Positions 22,921 through 29,994 of a stretch of 30,706 nucleotides of DNA are shown here, piece by piece. Source of the DNA: QQUD01 sp039029915. Lineage in GTDB: Bacteria > Chloroflexota > Anaerolineae > Promineifilales > Promineifilaceae. The position numbers and the translations under genes are program-made. The notes below the pieces were generated by a model, which worked only from the letters and a program-made list of their open reading frames with translations, was not told the DNA's origin and did no database searches. Numbering within the stretch: position 1 is the first letter of the stretch; each line of letters opens with the position of its first letter. The stretch spans positions 1-30,706 of the forward strand of contig JBCCFD010000034.1 of NCBI GenBank assembly GCA_039029915.1. The letters run 5' to 3'.

Positions 22921-24750
22921 ATGCGCATTCGGCAAGCGACTGAGTCCGATATCTCGGGCATTCTCGACCTCGTCAACGAACACGTGCGACGAGGAGATGT
23001 CCTCCCTCGTACCGCAGCCTCCATCAGAGAAACCCTGTCAGATTGGCTGGTAGGTATAGATGAAGATGAAGAGTTAGTCGCTTGTGTCTCGCTTTTATTT
23101 TATACCGCCGCCTTAGCCGAAGTTCGCTCACTCGCCGTATCAGACAAGGTTAAGGGGCAAGGCTGGGGCAGCACGATTGTCAAAGCGCTCTTAACTAAAG
23201 CAAAGCAGCAGGGTGTTCCCACCGTGTTTGCCTTAACCAGAGCCGTTTATTTTTTTCAAAAGTTAGGATTTTCCATCACGGTAAAAGAACGTTTCCCCCA
23301 AAAAGTATTTCGAGACTGTTTGGCCTGCCCGCTTCTCGAAAACTGCGACGAAACGGCCGTTGTTCTCAATCTCAATCCAATTAATGCGAAACAGAGCATT
23401 CCTATACCGCAACTATCAAACATTCAGCAACTATCAAACATTCACACACCCACTCAGATTAGAGGAGAAAAAACAATGTCAAATCAAAAAAGACCCAAGA
23501 TCAACAAAGCCGTCCTAGCCTACTCAGGTGGACTAGACACCTCCATCATCGTCCCTTGGCTACGCAACAACTACGGCTGCGAAGTCATCTGCTTTTGCGC
23601 CAACTTAGGCCAAGGAGATGAAGAATTAGAAGGGTTAGAAGAAAAGGCGTATGCTAGCGGAGCCAGCAAGGTGTATATCGAAGATTTACGCCACGAGTTC
23701 GCCAAAGATTTCCTCTTCCCCATGCTCCAGTCGGGCGCAATCTATGAGCGACAATATTTACTCGGTACGTCCATTGCCCGCCCGCTTATTGCCAAGTGGC
23801 AAGTTGCTATTGCTGAGGCAGAAGGTGCGGAGGCAGTTTCTCATGGGGCAACAGGGAAAGGAAACGATCAGGTTCGCTTTGAGCTAACCTATCAAGCATT
23901 AAATCCAACACTCAAAGTGATCGCCCCGTGGCGTGAATGGGATATTCGCTCGCGCGAGGATGCCATTGATTATGCGAAGGAATTTAATGTACCCGTCACC
24001 CACACCAAAAAATCTATCTACAGTCGGGATGCAAACTTGTGGCACATCTCCCATGAAGGGGGCATTTTGGAAGACCCCGCTAATGAGCCAGAAGAAAGCA
24101 TGTTCAAATGGACTGTCTCTCCCTTGGAAGCGCCAGACGAACCGGAAACGCTCAAAATTGATTTTGAAAAAGGGGTTCCCGTTGCTATCAATGATGTTCA
24201 GTATGCACCAGCAGCCCTGATTGAGAAGCTAAATGAAATCGGCTCAAAACACGGCATTGGGCGCGTTGATCTGGTTGAGAATCGTCTTGTTGGCATGAAA
24301 TCACACGGCGTTTATGAGACCCCCGGTGGATCCATTTTATACGCTTGCCACCGCGAACTTGAATCACTCTGCCTTGATAGAGACACGAGCCATTACAAAG
24401 AGCAAATGGCGGTTCGCTATGCGGAGCTAGTTTATTTTGGCAAATGGTTCCACTCTCTCCGAGACTCAATGCAAGAGTTCATTACCCACACCCAAGAATC
24501 GGTCACCGGTTGGGTGCGCGTCAAGCTGTACAAAGGGAACATCATTATCAGCGGTCGTCACAGTCAAAATAGCCTTTATCGAGAAGATTTTGCCACCTTT
24601 GGTGAAGAGGACGTCTATGATCAAAGCGACGCGGTTGGCTTTATCAAGCTATTTGCCCTGCAAATGAAAGTAAAAGCAATGATGGAAGTCAGTGACGGCG
24701 GCAAGACGCGCTACGCGGCACCGGATTACTCGAAGTTTAAGCGGGATTAG
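22921..24750 (+). CDS. In-frame N-acetyltransferase (ArgA-like GNAT) - argininosuccinate synthase fusion ORF
   Basis: One uninterrupted 609-codon frame. Residues 1-150 are a GNAT domain with KGQGWGSTIV (acetyl-CoA loop, about 79-88) and FALTRAVYFFQKLGF near 102-116. With the Cys-bearing FRDCLACPLLENCDE segment this resembles short stand-alone N-acetylglutamate synthases, which make the first pathway intermediate. Residues 151-185 are a low-complexity linker that translates an 18-bp direct repeat and a Shine-Dalgarno site. Residues 186-609 are complete ArgG. The linker looks like former intergenic DNA in which the acetyltransferase stop was lost, and the strong internal start means separate ArgG is also likely. 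The ORF begins 3 nt after argD, so its translation is probably coupled to argD. The GNAT assignment is inference from motifs and context. Confidence 0.75.
   Translation: MRIRQATESDISGILDLVNEHVRRGDVLPRTAASIRETLSDWLVGIDEDEELVACVSLLFYTAALAEVRSLAVSDKVKGQGWGSTIVKALLTKAKQQGVPTVFALTRAVYFFQKLGFSITVKERFPQKVFRDCLACPLLENCDETAVVLNLNPINAKQSIPIPQLSNIQQLSNIHTPTQIRGEKTMSNQKRPKINKAVLAYSGGLDTSIIVPWLRNNYGCEVICFCANLGQGDEELEGLEEKAYASGASKVYIEDLRHEFAKDFLFPMLQSGAIYERQYLLGTSIARPLIAKWQVAIAEAEGAEAVSHGATGKGNDQVRFELTYQALNPTLKVIAPWREWDIRSREDAIDYAKEFNVPVTHTKKSIYSRDANLWHISHEGGILEDPANEPEESMFKWTVSPLEAPDEPETLKIDFEKGVPVAINDVQYAPAALIEKLNEIGSKHGIGRVDLVENRLVGMKSHGVYETPGGSILYACHRELESLCLDRDTSHYKEQMAVRYAELVYFGKWFHSLRDSMQEFITHTQESVTGWVRVKLYKGNIIISGRHSQNSLYREDFATFGEEDVYDQSDAVGFIKLFALQMKVKAMMEVSDGGKTRYAAPDYSKFKRD
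23410..23445 (+). repeat. 18-bp direct repeat in the acetyltransferase-argG junction
   Basis: CAACTATCAAACATTCAG (23410-23427) is followed directly by CAACTATCAAACATTCAC (23428-23445), 17 of 18 identical. The unit is a multiple of three, so copy change keeps the fusion frame open. It ends 18 nt before the argG ribosome binding site. Confidence 0.85.
23476..24750 (+). CDS. argG: Argininosuccinate synthase
   Basis: ATP-dependent condensation of citrulline and aspartate, seventh step. Starting at ATG 23476 gives 424 aa, the normal full length. The P-loop-like AYSGGLDTS (15-23) is at the expected distance from this start, and GGAG (23464-23467, in AGAGGAGA) lies 8 nt upstream, the best ribosome binding site in the arg cluster. 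Further motifs: ATGKGNDQVRFE, the TKKSIYSRDANLWHISHEGG segment (first part near 178), and RHSQNSLY near the C-terminus. It shares its frame with the preceding acetyltransferase, so it can be made alone, as a fusion, or both. No palindrome copy lies in the argG part proper. Confidence 0.95.
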   Translation: MSNQKRPKINKAVLAYSGGLDTSIIVPWLRNNYGCEVICFCANLGQGDEELEGLEEKAYASGASKVYIEDLRHEFAKDFLFPMLQSGAIYERQYLLGTSIARPLIAKWQVAIAEAEGAEAVSHGATGKGNDQVRFELTYQALNPTLKVIAPWREWDIRSREDAIDYAKEFNVPVTHTKKSIYSRDANLWHISHEGGILEDPANEPEESMFKWTVSPLEAPDEPETLKIDFEKGVPVAINDVQYAPAALIEKLNEIGSKHGIGRVDLVENRLVGMKSHGVYETPGGSILYACHRELESLCLDRDTSHYKEQMAVRYAELVYFGKWFHSLRDSMQEFITHTQESVTGWVRVKLYKGNIIISGRHSQNSLYREDFATFGEEDVYDQSDAVGFIKLFALQMKVKAMMEVSDGGKTRYAAPDYSKFKRD

Positions 24751-24778
24751 TGTATTGGGTAAATTGGGGACGAATAAT

Positions 24779-24916
24779 CAATAACCGATAGCAGTTATTT
24801 CATTAGGACTTACACAAATCGCGGTCACTGAGCCTGTCGAAGTGACTTTCTTAACCCTTCGACAGGCTCAGGGTGCGTAAGTCCTGTTCATATTAGTTAT
24901 TGGTTATTGGTTATTG
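24779..24916 (+). repeat. Inverted heptamer repeats around the MITE-like element
   Basis: CAATAACC (24779-24786) faces GGTTATTGGTTATTG (24902-24916), the right arm with a 7-nt period (GGTTATT GGTTATT). They enclose the 81-bp element at 24805-24885. Confidence 0.5.
24805..24885. mobile_element. 81-bp MITE-like inverted-repeat element between argG and argJ
   Basis: Ends AGGACTTAC (24805-24813) and GTAAGTCCT (24877-24885) are perfect 9-bp terminal inverted repeats. Inside, CTGAGCCTGTCGAAG (24828-24842) and CTTCGACAGGCTCAG (24857-24871) form a perfect 15-bp hairpin with a 14-nt loop. The CTTCGACAGGCTCAG core is a palindromic intergenic repeat I recall from many unrelated bacterial genomes, and AGGACTTAC-type ends resemble those of some insertion sequences. 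No coding capacity. It lies within the arg operon without a T-run, so it may be a weak pause site or mRNA processing site. Confidence 0.65.
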
Positions 24917-24957
24917 AAAACAGTTCCCGATCCCCCATCCGAAAAGAAGGAGAGGAG

Positions 24958-26181
24958 ATGACTTTAAATACAAAAACTGGCTCTGTAACCTCACCAAAGG
25001 GCTTTTTGGCAACGGCCGTTTCTGGGAATCTCAAATATCAAGATCGGCTCGATACAGCCCTTGTTGTGAGCGAAACAACGTGCACCACAGCGGCCGTGTT
25101 TACAAAAAATCAGGTCGTCGCTGCCCCTGTTATCGTGGATAAAGAAGTGGTAGCCCAAAATCCAAACGGCGTGCGGGCAATCGTTGCCAATTCGGGTATT
25201 GCTAATGCGTGCACGGGCGAACTTGGCTTAACCAACGCTCGCAACACCCAAATTGAGGCCGCCAACGCGTTAGGCTGTTCACCTAGCCAAATCTTGGTTT
25301 TATCTACGGGCGTTATTGGGATGCATTTACCGATGGATCGTTTAGCAACGGCCGTTCAAACCGCTGCCCAATCCCTCTCCCCCAACAGCGGTATTAAGTC
25401 AGCCCGCGCCATCATGACCACAGATACTCGGCCGAAGCACGCATCAATCACCGTTGAGATTGAGGGGCAAACAATTACCTTGGGCGGAATGGCCAAGGGG
25501 GCCGGTATGATTCACCCTAATATGGCCACGATGCTTGGGGTTATCACAACAGACGCCAAAATTTCAGCGGCAGCATTGGATAGGTGTTTAAAAACGGCCG
25601 TATCCCAAAGCTTCAACTGCATTTCGGTGGATGGTGACACCAGCACGAATGATACCGTTTTGTTATTAGCAAACGGCCGTTCTGAAGTTGAACTCTCCTC
25701 TCCTGAGCACCTCTCAAGTTTCAATGAAGCCCTCACCAAACTTAGCATTTATCTTTCCCACGAAATTGTTAAAGACGGCGAAGGGGCCACCAAGTTTGTT
25801 GAAATTAATGTCAACAGCATCGGCAAAAACGAAGATGCCCATCAAATAGCCAACACCATCGCTACGTCCCCGCTTGTTAAAACCGCCTTTGCAGGCAGCG
25901 ACCCAAATTGGGGTCGTATCTTGGCGGCAGCAGGTCGGGCTGGGGTACAATTCGACCAATCAAAAATTGATCTTCATATCCGAAATGAGGGCAACACACC
26001 CCTCCATTTATTGAGTCAAGGCACACCAACCGATTATTTAGAAGACGATGCTGCCCAAATTTTTGCTCAAGCCTCTTTCGTCATTGATCTTACCTTTCAT
26101 CAAGGCGAGGGTAGCGCCACCGTTTGGACGTCTGACTTGAGCCACGATTATGTGACCATAAATGCCGATTATCGGACGTGA
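24958..26181 (+). CDS. argJ: Bifunctional ornithine acetyltransferase/N-acetylglutamate synthase
   Basis: Transfers acetyl from N-acetylornithine to glutamate, recycling acetyl groups; bifunctional members also use acetyl-CoA. 407 aa from ATG 24958, supported by AAGGAG 5 nt upstream; an in-frame TTG at 24907 would extend it into the repeat DNA and is rejected. The Ntn-type self-cleavage site is clear: GMAKGAGMIHPNMATMLG with nucleophile T191 following Ala. Late motifs GSDPNWGRILAAAGRAG and a C-terminal YVTINADYRT end match the family. Having both ArgJ and an ArgA-like domain means the cyclic pathway can be primed separately. Four palindromes in 1.2 kb (25011, 25347, 25594, 25672), the densest gene in the window. 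Confidence 0.97.
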   Translation: MTLNTKTGSVTSPKGFLATAVSGNLKYQDRLDTALVVSETTCTTAAVFTKNQVVAAPVIVDKEVVAQNPNGVRAIVANSGIANACTGELGLTNARNTQIEAANALGCSPSQILVLSTGVIGMHLPMDRLATAVQTAAQSLSPNSGIKSARAIMTTDTRPKHASITVEIEGQTITLGGMAKGAGMIHPNMATMLGVITTDAKISAAALDRCLKTAVSQSFNCISVDGDTSTNDTVLLLANGRSEVELSSPEHLSSFNEALTKLSIYLSHEIVKDGEGATKFVEINVNSIGKNEDAHQIANTIATSPLVKTAFAGSDPNWGRILAAAGRAGVQFDQSKIDLHIRNEGNTPLHLLSQGTPTDYLEDDAAQIFAQASFVIDLTFHQGEGSATVWTSDLSHDYVTINADYRT

Positions 26182-26195
26182 GAAAGAGAAATAAA

Positions 26196-26408
26196 ATGAC
26201 CGCAAGCTTATTAGATATTGTTATATTACTGATTGGCCTTTATTTCGTTTATGGCATCATGTTTAAGCCAGCTATTTTTTGGGAAAGAGGGCGAATTTTA
26301 CGAACTAGAAAAGTGTTAGGTGATCAAAATACCCTTATTTTTTATGGCATTTTGGGGTCTATTATGGTTATCGTTGGCATTTTAGGTGCCTATGGAGCTT
26401 TAGGATAA
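26196..26408 (+). CDS. Small two-helix membrane protein inside the arg operon (70 aa)
   Basis: I do not recognise this protein. From ATG 26196 it has 70 aa: hydrophobic helix about 5-23 (LLDIVILLIGLYFVYGIMF), a basic connecting loop (WERGRILRTRKVLG), and a second helix about 44-66 (IFYGILGSIMVIVGILGAYG). With two TM segments and a positive loop, the loop is predicted cytoplasmic. A GTG at 26178 overlapping the argJ stop would add six basic residues (RKRNK) and cannot be excluded. Its stop directly abuts the argH ATG, so it is co-transcribed and probably translationally coupled with argH. Codon use and lack of other genes between argJ and argH argue that it is real. A role in arginine metabolism, such as anchoring or transport, is only a guess from position. 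Confidence 0.75.
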   Translation: MTASLLDIVILLIGLYFVYGIMFKPAIFWERGRILRTRKVLGDQNTLIFYGILGSIMVIVGILGAYGALG

Positions 26409-27776
26409 ATGAGCAAATTATGGGGCGGAAGATTCGCCAAAGAAACTGACAAATTAGTGCACCAATTTAACGCCAGCTTAGGTTTTGATATGCGCCTAGC
26501 GAGTGAAGATATCACTGGCTCGATTGCGTGGGCCAAGGGGTTAGCTCACGCCCAAATCATCACGGGAAGCGAAGTTGAAGAAATCATTGACGGCCTTGAA
26601 TCTGTCCAAAAAGAGATTGATGAGGGCACATTTGTTTTTGCAGACAATGATGAAGATGTACATACAGCCGTCGAGCGAAGACTTACTGAAATAATTGGGG
26701 CAGTTGGCGGCAAGCTTCATACGGGACGCAGCCGCAATGACCAGGTTGCCACTGATTTTCGGCTGTGGGTCATGCAGGCATGTGATGCGCTTGATGAGAT
26801 GCTGTCCGATTTACAAACGGCTTTAATCAACCACGCCGAGCAGCATATCGACACCCCGCTCCCGGGCTACACGCATCTTCAGCACGCTCAGCCTGTGATT
26901 TGGGGGCATTGGCTCATGTCCCATTTTTGGCCGCTCGTTCGCGATCGTCAAAAAATAACCAATGTTCGTGAGAATACGGCCGTGCTCCCGCTTGGCTCCG
27001 CCGCCCTCGCTGGCACTGCCTATCCCATTGACCGCGAATTCTTAGCGAATGAGCTTGGATTCAACACAATCTCGCCCAATAGTCTTGATGCCGTGTCAGG
27101 GCGTGATTTTGTGGCTGATTTTCTTTATGCAACCACCATGATTGGGCTTCACTTAAGCCGCTTATCCGAACAGCTTATCATTTTTAGCAGCGCTGAGTTT
27201 GGGTTCATCCTTATCGATGACCAGTACAGCACTGGGTCAAGCCTAATGCCTCAAAAGAAAAATCCAGACACTTTGGAATTAACACGTGGCAAAAGCGGCC
27301 GTTTATTGGGCAATCTCACTGGCTTTTTAGCCACTATTAAAGGGCTACCCTCCACTTATGACAAAGACCTTCAAGAAGACAAGGCGCCTGTCTTTGACGC
27401 TTTTGATACGCTATCACTCGTGATTCCAGTCATGACGGGACTGATTAACACCCTCAAACTTCGCCCGCAAAAAATGGCGGAACAGCTTGAACCTTCTCTT
27501 TTAGCGACAGACTTAGCAGATTATTTGGTGAAAAAAGGTATGCCTTTCCGGCAGGCGCACGGTGTCGTTGGGCAAGTGGTGCAATTTGCTGAAAACCGTC
27601 AGGGTACCTTGACGGATTTAACGCTAGAAGATTTTCAGTCCATTGATCCAACATTTGGAGAAGATGTCATGACGGCAATGACGTTTGAAGGTTCTTTGGC
27701 TAGTCGTAATGTAGCGGGAGGGACTGGCGGTACGGCCGTTGCGGCTCAAATTGAGTTGGCAAAACAATTAGTTTAG
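26409..27776 (+). CDS. argH: Argininosuccinate lyase
   Basis: Cleaves argininosuccinate to arginine and fumarate, the final step; fumarase/aspartase superfamily homotetramer. 455 aa, normal. Opening MSKLWGGRFAKETD is typical; HTGRSRNDQVATD near 98-110, TPLPGYTHLQHAQPV near 150-164, and the signature GSSLMPQKKNPD (276-287) with the catalytic Ser in the flexible loop. ATG follows immediately on the preceding stop codon, and the end of that gene (GGAG in tatggagctttagg) can serve as ribosome binding site. Last gene of the arg cluster; the next gene is convergent and no strong terminator is visible in the 25-nt gap. Palindromes at 26976 and 27732 encode TAV. Confidence 0.98.
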   Translation: MSKLWGGRFAKETDKLVHQFNASLGFDMRLASEDITGSIAWAKGLAHAQIITGSEVEEIIDGLESVQKEIDEGTFVFADNDEDVHTAVERRLTEIIGAVGGKLHTGRSRNDQVATDFRLWVMQACDALDEMLSDLQTALINHAEQHIDTPLPGYTHLQHAQPVIWGHWLMSHFWPLVRDRQKITNVRENTAVLPLGSAALAGTAYPIDREFLANELGFNTISPNSLDAVSGRDFVADFLYATTMIGLHLSRLSEQLIIFSSAEFGFILIDDQYSTGSSLMPQKKNPDTLELTRGKSGRLLGNLTGFLATIKGLPSTYDKDLQEDKAPVFDAFDTLSLVIPVMTGLINTLKLRPQKMAEQLEPSLLATDLADYLVKKGMPFRQAHGVVGQVVQFAENRQGTLTDLTLEDFQSIDPTFGEDVMTAMTFEGSLASRNVAGGTGGTAVAAQIELAKQLV

Positions 27777-27801
27777 AAAAACGGCTTTATTTAGGAAAGG
27801 G

Positions 27802-28242
27802 CTAATTCGACTCACGCATTCGGGCATTGCGCGCTAATAGCTGCTCACGCATTAGCTGCACCTCAGGTGAAGGGATGCCATCTAACACTTCGGTCACATT
27901 GCGAAGCAAATCCTTCCGACCAATTGGCTTCGCTAAATACCGAGTTGCCCCTGCTAAAATGCCAATCTCGATAGCTTCGGTGTGGGTACGGGCACTGAGC
28001 ATAATAATAGGAATATCAGAAATTTTTTCGTCTGCACGAATCCGCACACAGACCTCAATGCCGTCAATCTCAGGCATCATCACGTCAAGTAAAATGGCAT
28101 CCGGTTTAAATTGCTTTACTTTTTCGAGGGCGTCAAACCCATCTTCAGCGTCAAAAACCTCATACCCATCTCGTTTGAGCATTAACCGTAATAAATCGCG
28201 TGTTTGTGGCTCGTCATCAACGAGAAGAATTGAGTGTGGCAA
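27802..28242 (-). CDS. Stand-alone response-regulator receiver protein
   Basis: 146 aa, single CheY-like REC domain: acidic pocket D9/D10, phospho-acceptor D53 in LLDVMMPEIDG, S83 switch residue, and K105 in YLAKP, all intact. About 25 extra C-terminal residues form a charged helix without a DNA-binding or enzyme domain. It likely acts by protein-protein contact or as a relay shuttle. The start is TTG (28240-28242) with AGGAG (28250-28254) 7 nt upstream. It is convergent with argH. Possible partners are the hybrid kinase at 16816 or kinases outside the window; no evidence decides. Confidence 0.93.
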   Translation of the reverse strand: MPHSILLVDDEPQTRDLLRLMLKRDGYEVFDAEDGFDALEKVKQFKPDAILLDVMMPEIDGIEVCVRIRADEKISDIPIIMLSARTHTEAIEIGILAGATRYLAKPIGRKDLLRNVTEVLDGIPSPEVQLMREQLLARNARMRESN

Positions 28243-28893
28243 GAGCTTGCTCCTAGGTTAGGTAAGAAACAAAGGCTTTTCAAAATAAATGATCTTTTGC
28301 TTCTCTTATAAGTAAACCGTTTAGAGCCTCAGGCTCTACAACATTTTTTACGATTCACTTAAATCACTGACAAATTTTGGATGTCAGTCAGTCGTTTTTA
28401 GTTTGGTTTTCCAGAGTGTCTTTTGCTTGCATGTTAGCGCGGATGGACCCACTGCAATTTTACAATAACTTACCAATAGGTTATTACATATTGCCTTACA
28501 GGAAATCATGACAAAAGTACTGTAAGTTTCTTCTTAACGTCACAAATCTATACTTTGAGATGAAGTGGTATTGTAACTTGTAAGGTTTTGGTTTGGAATT
28601 TTTAAAATTGATATGAAGTTCATGCAGTCCAAACCTTTTTGTAAATTTTATGCACATCTTGGTTGCAATTAACGAAATAGTCTCTTAAGAAGAAATGTTT
28701 GAAGCACTGTTAATTGCTGAAATACAAAACTAAAATTGTGTCATTTACACAAATCTCTAAATTTTATAAGCATTATAATATTGAATTTCTTCAATCCAAA
28801 CAATCAAAATTTTTGGATTAAACGCGATTTTTACATAGAAATGAGTCGTCGTGTATTGGTATTAAAATCGCAGAGAACAAGGTATGTAACGGT
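28243..28893. other. 650-bp AT-rich gap with three hairpins
   Basis: Divergent intergenic region with no convincing gene or tRNA. Three inverted repeats stand out: TAGAGC/GCTCTA (28322-28338, 5-nt loop, followed by T-rich sequence), AATAACTTA/TAGGTTATT (28464-28485, CCAA tetraloop, one wobble), and CTTACAG/CTGTAAG (28495-28526). No ACGGCCGT palindrome. It is distinctly more AT-rich than the flanking genes and must hold promoters for both the receiver (-) and the receiver-ParA gene (+), but no clear -35/-10 pair was found. Confidence 0.5.
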
Positions 28894-29976
28894 ATGAATC
28901 AACAAAAAATCCTCATCATCGATGATGAATTCCCCATGCGTTATCTCATTGAACATCAACTTCGTCGAGAAGGGTATGATGTAAATTTGGCCAAAGATGG
29001 GCCAAGTGGCATCAAGGCCGCTCAAATGCATCAGCCAGACCTCATTGTTTTAGATGCAATGATGCCCGGTATGGACGGGTTTGAGGTCTGCAATGAAATA
29101 CGTAACGATCCAGGAACAACGCAAATCCCTATTATTTTCTTAACCGCATTAGAAACAAAGGAATACAAATCAAAAGCGTATGAAGCTGGCGCTGATGATT
29201 ATTTGACCAAGCCTTTCCAATCAGACGAGCTAATTGCCCATGTGTCAGCCATCCTGCGACGCTCAAAACGGATTCAAACGGGCATCATCAATACGAAAAA
29301 TGGCTCGATTGTTTCTTTATTTAGCCCGAAAGGTGGCGTTGGCACGACAACCCTCTCCATTCAGCTCAGCGAAGCAATTACCATTCAAGAAGATAAGCCA
29401 ACGGTTCTGATCGATTTAGATTTGCCGTTGGGTGGTGTTGCCCCCATGCTAAATCTATACACCAACGACCACATCTTGAAATTGCTTGATAGTCCCGTGG
29501 AACATTTATCGATGTCGCAAATCAAGCAAATGGCTCAAAAACATCGGGCTGATCTGTTTGTTATTCCTGCACCGGGCATTTTACAAACGATCAACTTTGA
29601 GGCAAAACTGCCTCAGCTTGAAAAGATATTGACTGATTTATCAACGAATGGGTATCAGGTGATATTAGATTTAGGTTCTGATCTAAACGTGATGACGAAG
29701 AAAGCGATGCAGCTATCTAATTCTGTCTTCATCATTACCTCTGGACAACCTGTGGCTAACAAGCTTTATAATGCGTTCTTTGAGCAATCGCATAAGCTAG
29801 GTTTACAACCCAATCAGCTACTACCAGTCATCAATGAACTTCATGGTCAGGTTGATAATGTTGTGAGTTTACCCAAACTGCCAATTGCCAGAATCCCTCA
29901 AACAAGCGAACGCTCTAGAACACGATTGTGGCTAAAAGAACAGGGCATGCGCAAATTGATGTCGGTCATGTTTTGA
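28894..29976 (+). CDS. Receiver-ParA/MinD-like ATPase (CpaE/TadZ-type) protein
   Basis: 360 aa. REC domain 4-122 with D10/D11, phospho-acceptor D54 in VLDAMMPGMDG, T84 and K106, all intact. Then a SIMIBI ATPase domain, about 138-350, with deviant Walker A SPKGGVGTTT (144-153; K146 is the signature lysine), the VLIDLDLPLGG strand, and YQVILDLGSDLN. The layout matches CpaE/TadZ proteins that position type IVb (Tad) pili, although classic CpaE receivers are degenerate while this one is canonical, so phosphorylation could control ATPase or localisation. No tad/cpa genes are in the window, so the pilus role is unproved. There is no clear ribosome binding site. The next gene follows 18 nt downstream. 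Confidence 0.92.
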   Translation: MNQQKILIIDDEFPMRYLIEHQLRREGYDVNLAKDGPSGIKAAQMHQPDLIVLDAMMPGMDGFEVCNEIRNDPGTTQIPIIFLTALETKEYKSKAYEAGADDYLTKPFQSDELIAHVSAILRRSKRIQTGIINTKNGSIVSLFSPKGGVGTTTLSIQLSEAITIQEDKPTVLIDLDLPLGGVAPMLNLYTNDHILKLLDSPVEHLSMSQIKQMAQKHRADLFVIPAPGILQTINFEAKLPQLEKILTDLSTNGYQVILDLGSDLNVMTKKAMQLSNSVFIITSGQPVANKLYNAFFEQSHKLGLQPNQLLPVINELHGQVDNVVSLPKLPIARIPQTSERSRTRLWLKEQGMRKLMSVMF

Positions 29977-29994
29977 TCGTATACTACCGAAATT

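Noticed and set aside
24828..24871. 15-bp hairpin read as an argG terminator
   Set aside because: No T-run follows on either strand, and the 9-bp terminal repeats make a MITE-like element a better explanation.
24907..24957. TTG start extending argJ by 17 codons
   Set aside because: The extension lies in heptamer-repeat DNA, has no ribosome binding site, and precedes the normal ArgJ N-terminus; AAGGAG lies 5 nt before ATG 24958.
27827..28261. 144-codon plus-strand frame opposite the receiver gene
   Set aside because: It is the antisense shadow of a receiver with all catalytic residues; its translation is Ser/Arg-rich without any domain.
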